A DNA stretch of 64,000 nt from Thermoanaerobacteraceae bacterium (GTDB lineage: Bacteria; Bacillota; Thermoanaerobacteria; Thermoanaerobacterales; UBA4877): contig JASEJQ010000005.1 of assembly GCA_030016635.1 (NCBI GenBank), positions 16,618 to 80,617 on the forward strand, read 5' to 3'. This document shows positions 63,278 through 64,000 of the stretch, one piece after another; within the stretch, counting starts at the first letter, position 1; every line of letters begins with the position of its first letter. Below the pieces are notes generated by a model. The model searched no databases and was not told the DNA's origin. It saw nothing but the letters and a program-made list of their open reading frames with translations. Made by a program: the position numbers and the translations under genes.

Positions 63278-63316
63278 AAAGGTCACATGTCGCAAATTAT
63301 GTGATGTGTGACCTTT
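63278..63316. terminator. Bidirectional terminator between fprA and the AlbA-like gene
   Basis: AAAGGTCACA pairs with TGTGACCTTT, with an inner CAT/ATG pairing. ATAAATTT follows on plus and TTTTTCATC on minus. Confidence 0.75.
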
Positions 63317-63322
63317 ATAAAT

Positions 63323-64000
63323 TTACACTGATTCTGGTCTATAAAAGATTACTTTAAACTCCTCTTTGACCCTATCTTCAATAAACTCAGGTTCAGAAAT
63401 CCCTGCCTTTTTGCATTCGATTATCATGCGTCTTATACCAGAACCAATCCCTCTGTAAGGAATTTTCAGCTTGGGTACAAAAGACAATAATATAGGATTC
63501 CTTGCAATCTGTATACCTTGCTTTATATTTTCAATATTAGTTGTGTTTGGTAACTTACCAGGACTAATAATCTCTATCCAATCTTTAAAAATAAAAACCC
63601 TCACACTGCTGTTTATAAAATAATCCCGATTAACAAGTGCGTTTACCACGGCTTCTTCTAATGCTATCTCCGGCACTTCCCATATAGATGGTAGGTTAAA
63701 ATTATCCCTTTGAATCTTTCTTAAATTCCTTTTTATAAAACCCATTGTCCCTTTATACTGCTCATATAAGGTACCACTAAACTATCGAGATAATTACTAT
63801 CCCCCAGCTCATTCCCAAAAAAGCTCACTGCCCTAACTATATACTGCGGTCTTATTCTTTCTGGCTTTTTCCCAAAGAGCAACAGGCCCGAAAGTGTGAG
63901 ATTGCCATTTATCATAAGTTTTAAATTTGTTAATAAATTTTCCAGTGGAATCAACAACTCATCCAGATTTATTCCATATTCTTTCTCATAAAAGTTCTTG
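63323..64000 (-). pseudogene. AlbA_2/RecG-like ATP-binding DNA-regulatory protein, frameshifted and cut by window edge
   Basis: The upstream part reads 'YGINLDEL', then 'NGNLTLSGLLLFGKKPERIR' and 'VRAVSFFGNELGDSNYLDS', and runs into a stop at 63733. The other frame begins with 'LYEQYKGTMGFIKRNLRKI' and carries the HATPase-like end 'EEAVVNALVNRDYFINSSVR' and 'PYRGIGSGIRRMI'. Together they match the C-terminal half of Schlafen/AlbA-2 domain regulators. The parts join by a one-base shift near 63780. The gene continues beyond 64000. Confidence 0.78.

Noticed and set aside
1..64000. CRISPR array, transposase or integrase genes, rRNA and tRNA genes.
   Set aside because: No regularly spaced repeat arrays, no DDE/HUH transposase or integrase motifs and no recognisable tRNA or rRNA sequence were found. 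The dispersed element copies are far apart and not an array.

Overview
The window reads as chromosome of a low-GC, endospore-lineage, strictly anaerobic Firmicute, most like a thermophilic clostridium of the Thermoanaerobacterales type. The reasons are the gene order (rapZ-yvcK with whiA, uvrC-hprK, ftsE-ftsX-M23 peptidase-ctp-PDZ protein-uvrB-uvrA), the GGAGGTGA-type ribosome binding sites with frequent GTG/TTG starts, ferredoxin-dependent enzymes (2-oxoacid oxidoreductase, tungsten-type aldehyde oxidoreductase), a flavodiiron protein and a relic of a spore-germination permease. The species assignment is inference; no rRNA or tRNA gene was seen.

Layout. 1-7.5 kb: start of whiA (cut by the window edge), a three-gene cluster related to 2-hydroxyacyl-CoA dehydratases and their ATP-dependent activator, a phosphoribosyltransferase, then yvcK-rapZ-murB. 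7.7-11.3 kb: a copper-efflux locus (copA, copZ, three very small proteins) with a clear CsoR-type operator on the copA promoter. 11.3-30.9 kb: an orphan solute-binding protein with a NusG-II-like protein, then a long minus-strand housekeeping block (pgi/pmi, hprK, uvrC, PBP, ftsW/rodA, FHA, uvrA, uvrB, MinJ-like PDZ protein, ctp, M23 peptidase, ftsX, ftsE). 31-39.4 kb: germination-gene relic, msmX/ugpC-type ATPase, PucR-like regulator, coaX, P1 peptidase, lysA, nhaC, ctc. 39.5-43.8 kb: a ykkC-family riboswitch with an overlapping terminator, in front of a branched-chain amino acid ABC transporter (livJ-livH-livM-livG, no livF). 44.1-46.4 kb: mogA translationally coupled to an unusual FtsA-like actin-fold protein. 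46.4-58.9 kb: one unidirectional citrate-fermentation block (korA-korB-citA-citB-citS-citD-citE-citF-citC-malic enzyme-citX-citG). 59.1-64 kb: lactate racemase larA, aldehyde:ferredoxin oxidoreductase, a broken fprA and a broken AlbA/RecG-like ATP-binding gene.

How it works together: citrate enters by a 2HCT symporter, citrate lyase (activated by CitC, CitX and CitG) splits it to acetate and oxaloacetate, the malic-enzyme homologue can decarboxylate oxaloacetate to pyruvate, and the 2-oxoacid oxidoreductase can pass electrons to ferredoxin. CitA/CitB probably sense citrate.

Structure not explained by genes: (i) a dispersed, non-coding, about 240-bp palindromic element with covarying terminal inverted repeats (three long copies, four left-end fragments and one inverted core fragment); (ii) the 9-bp palindrome GGCCWGGCC, hand-counted 21 times, all inside genes, far above chance; (iii) a fused duplicate of the uvrC 5' end beside one repeat copy. 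Several genes are decayed (fprA, AlbA-like, GerAB-like).
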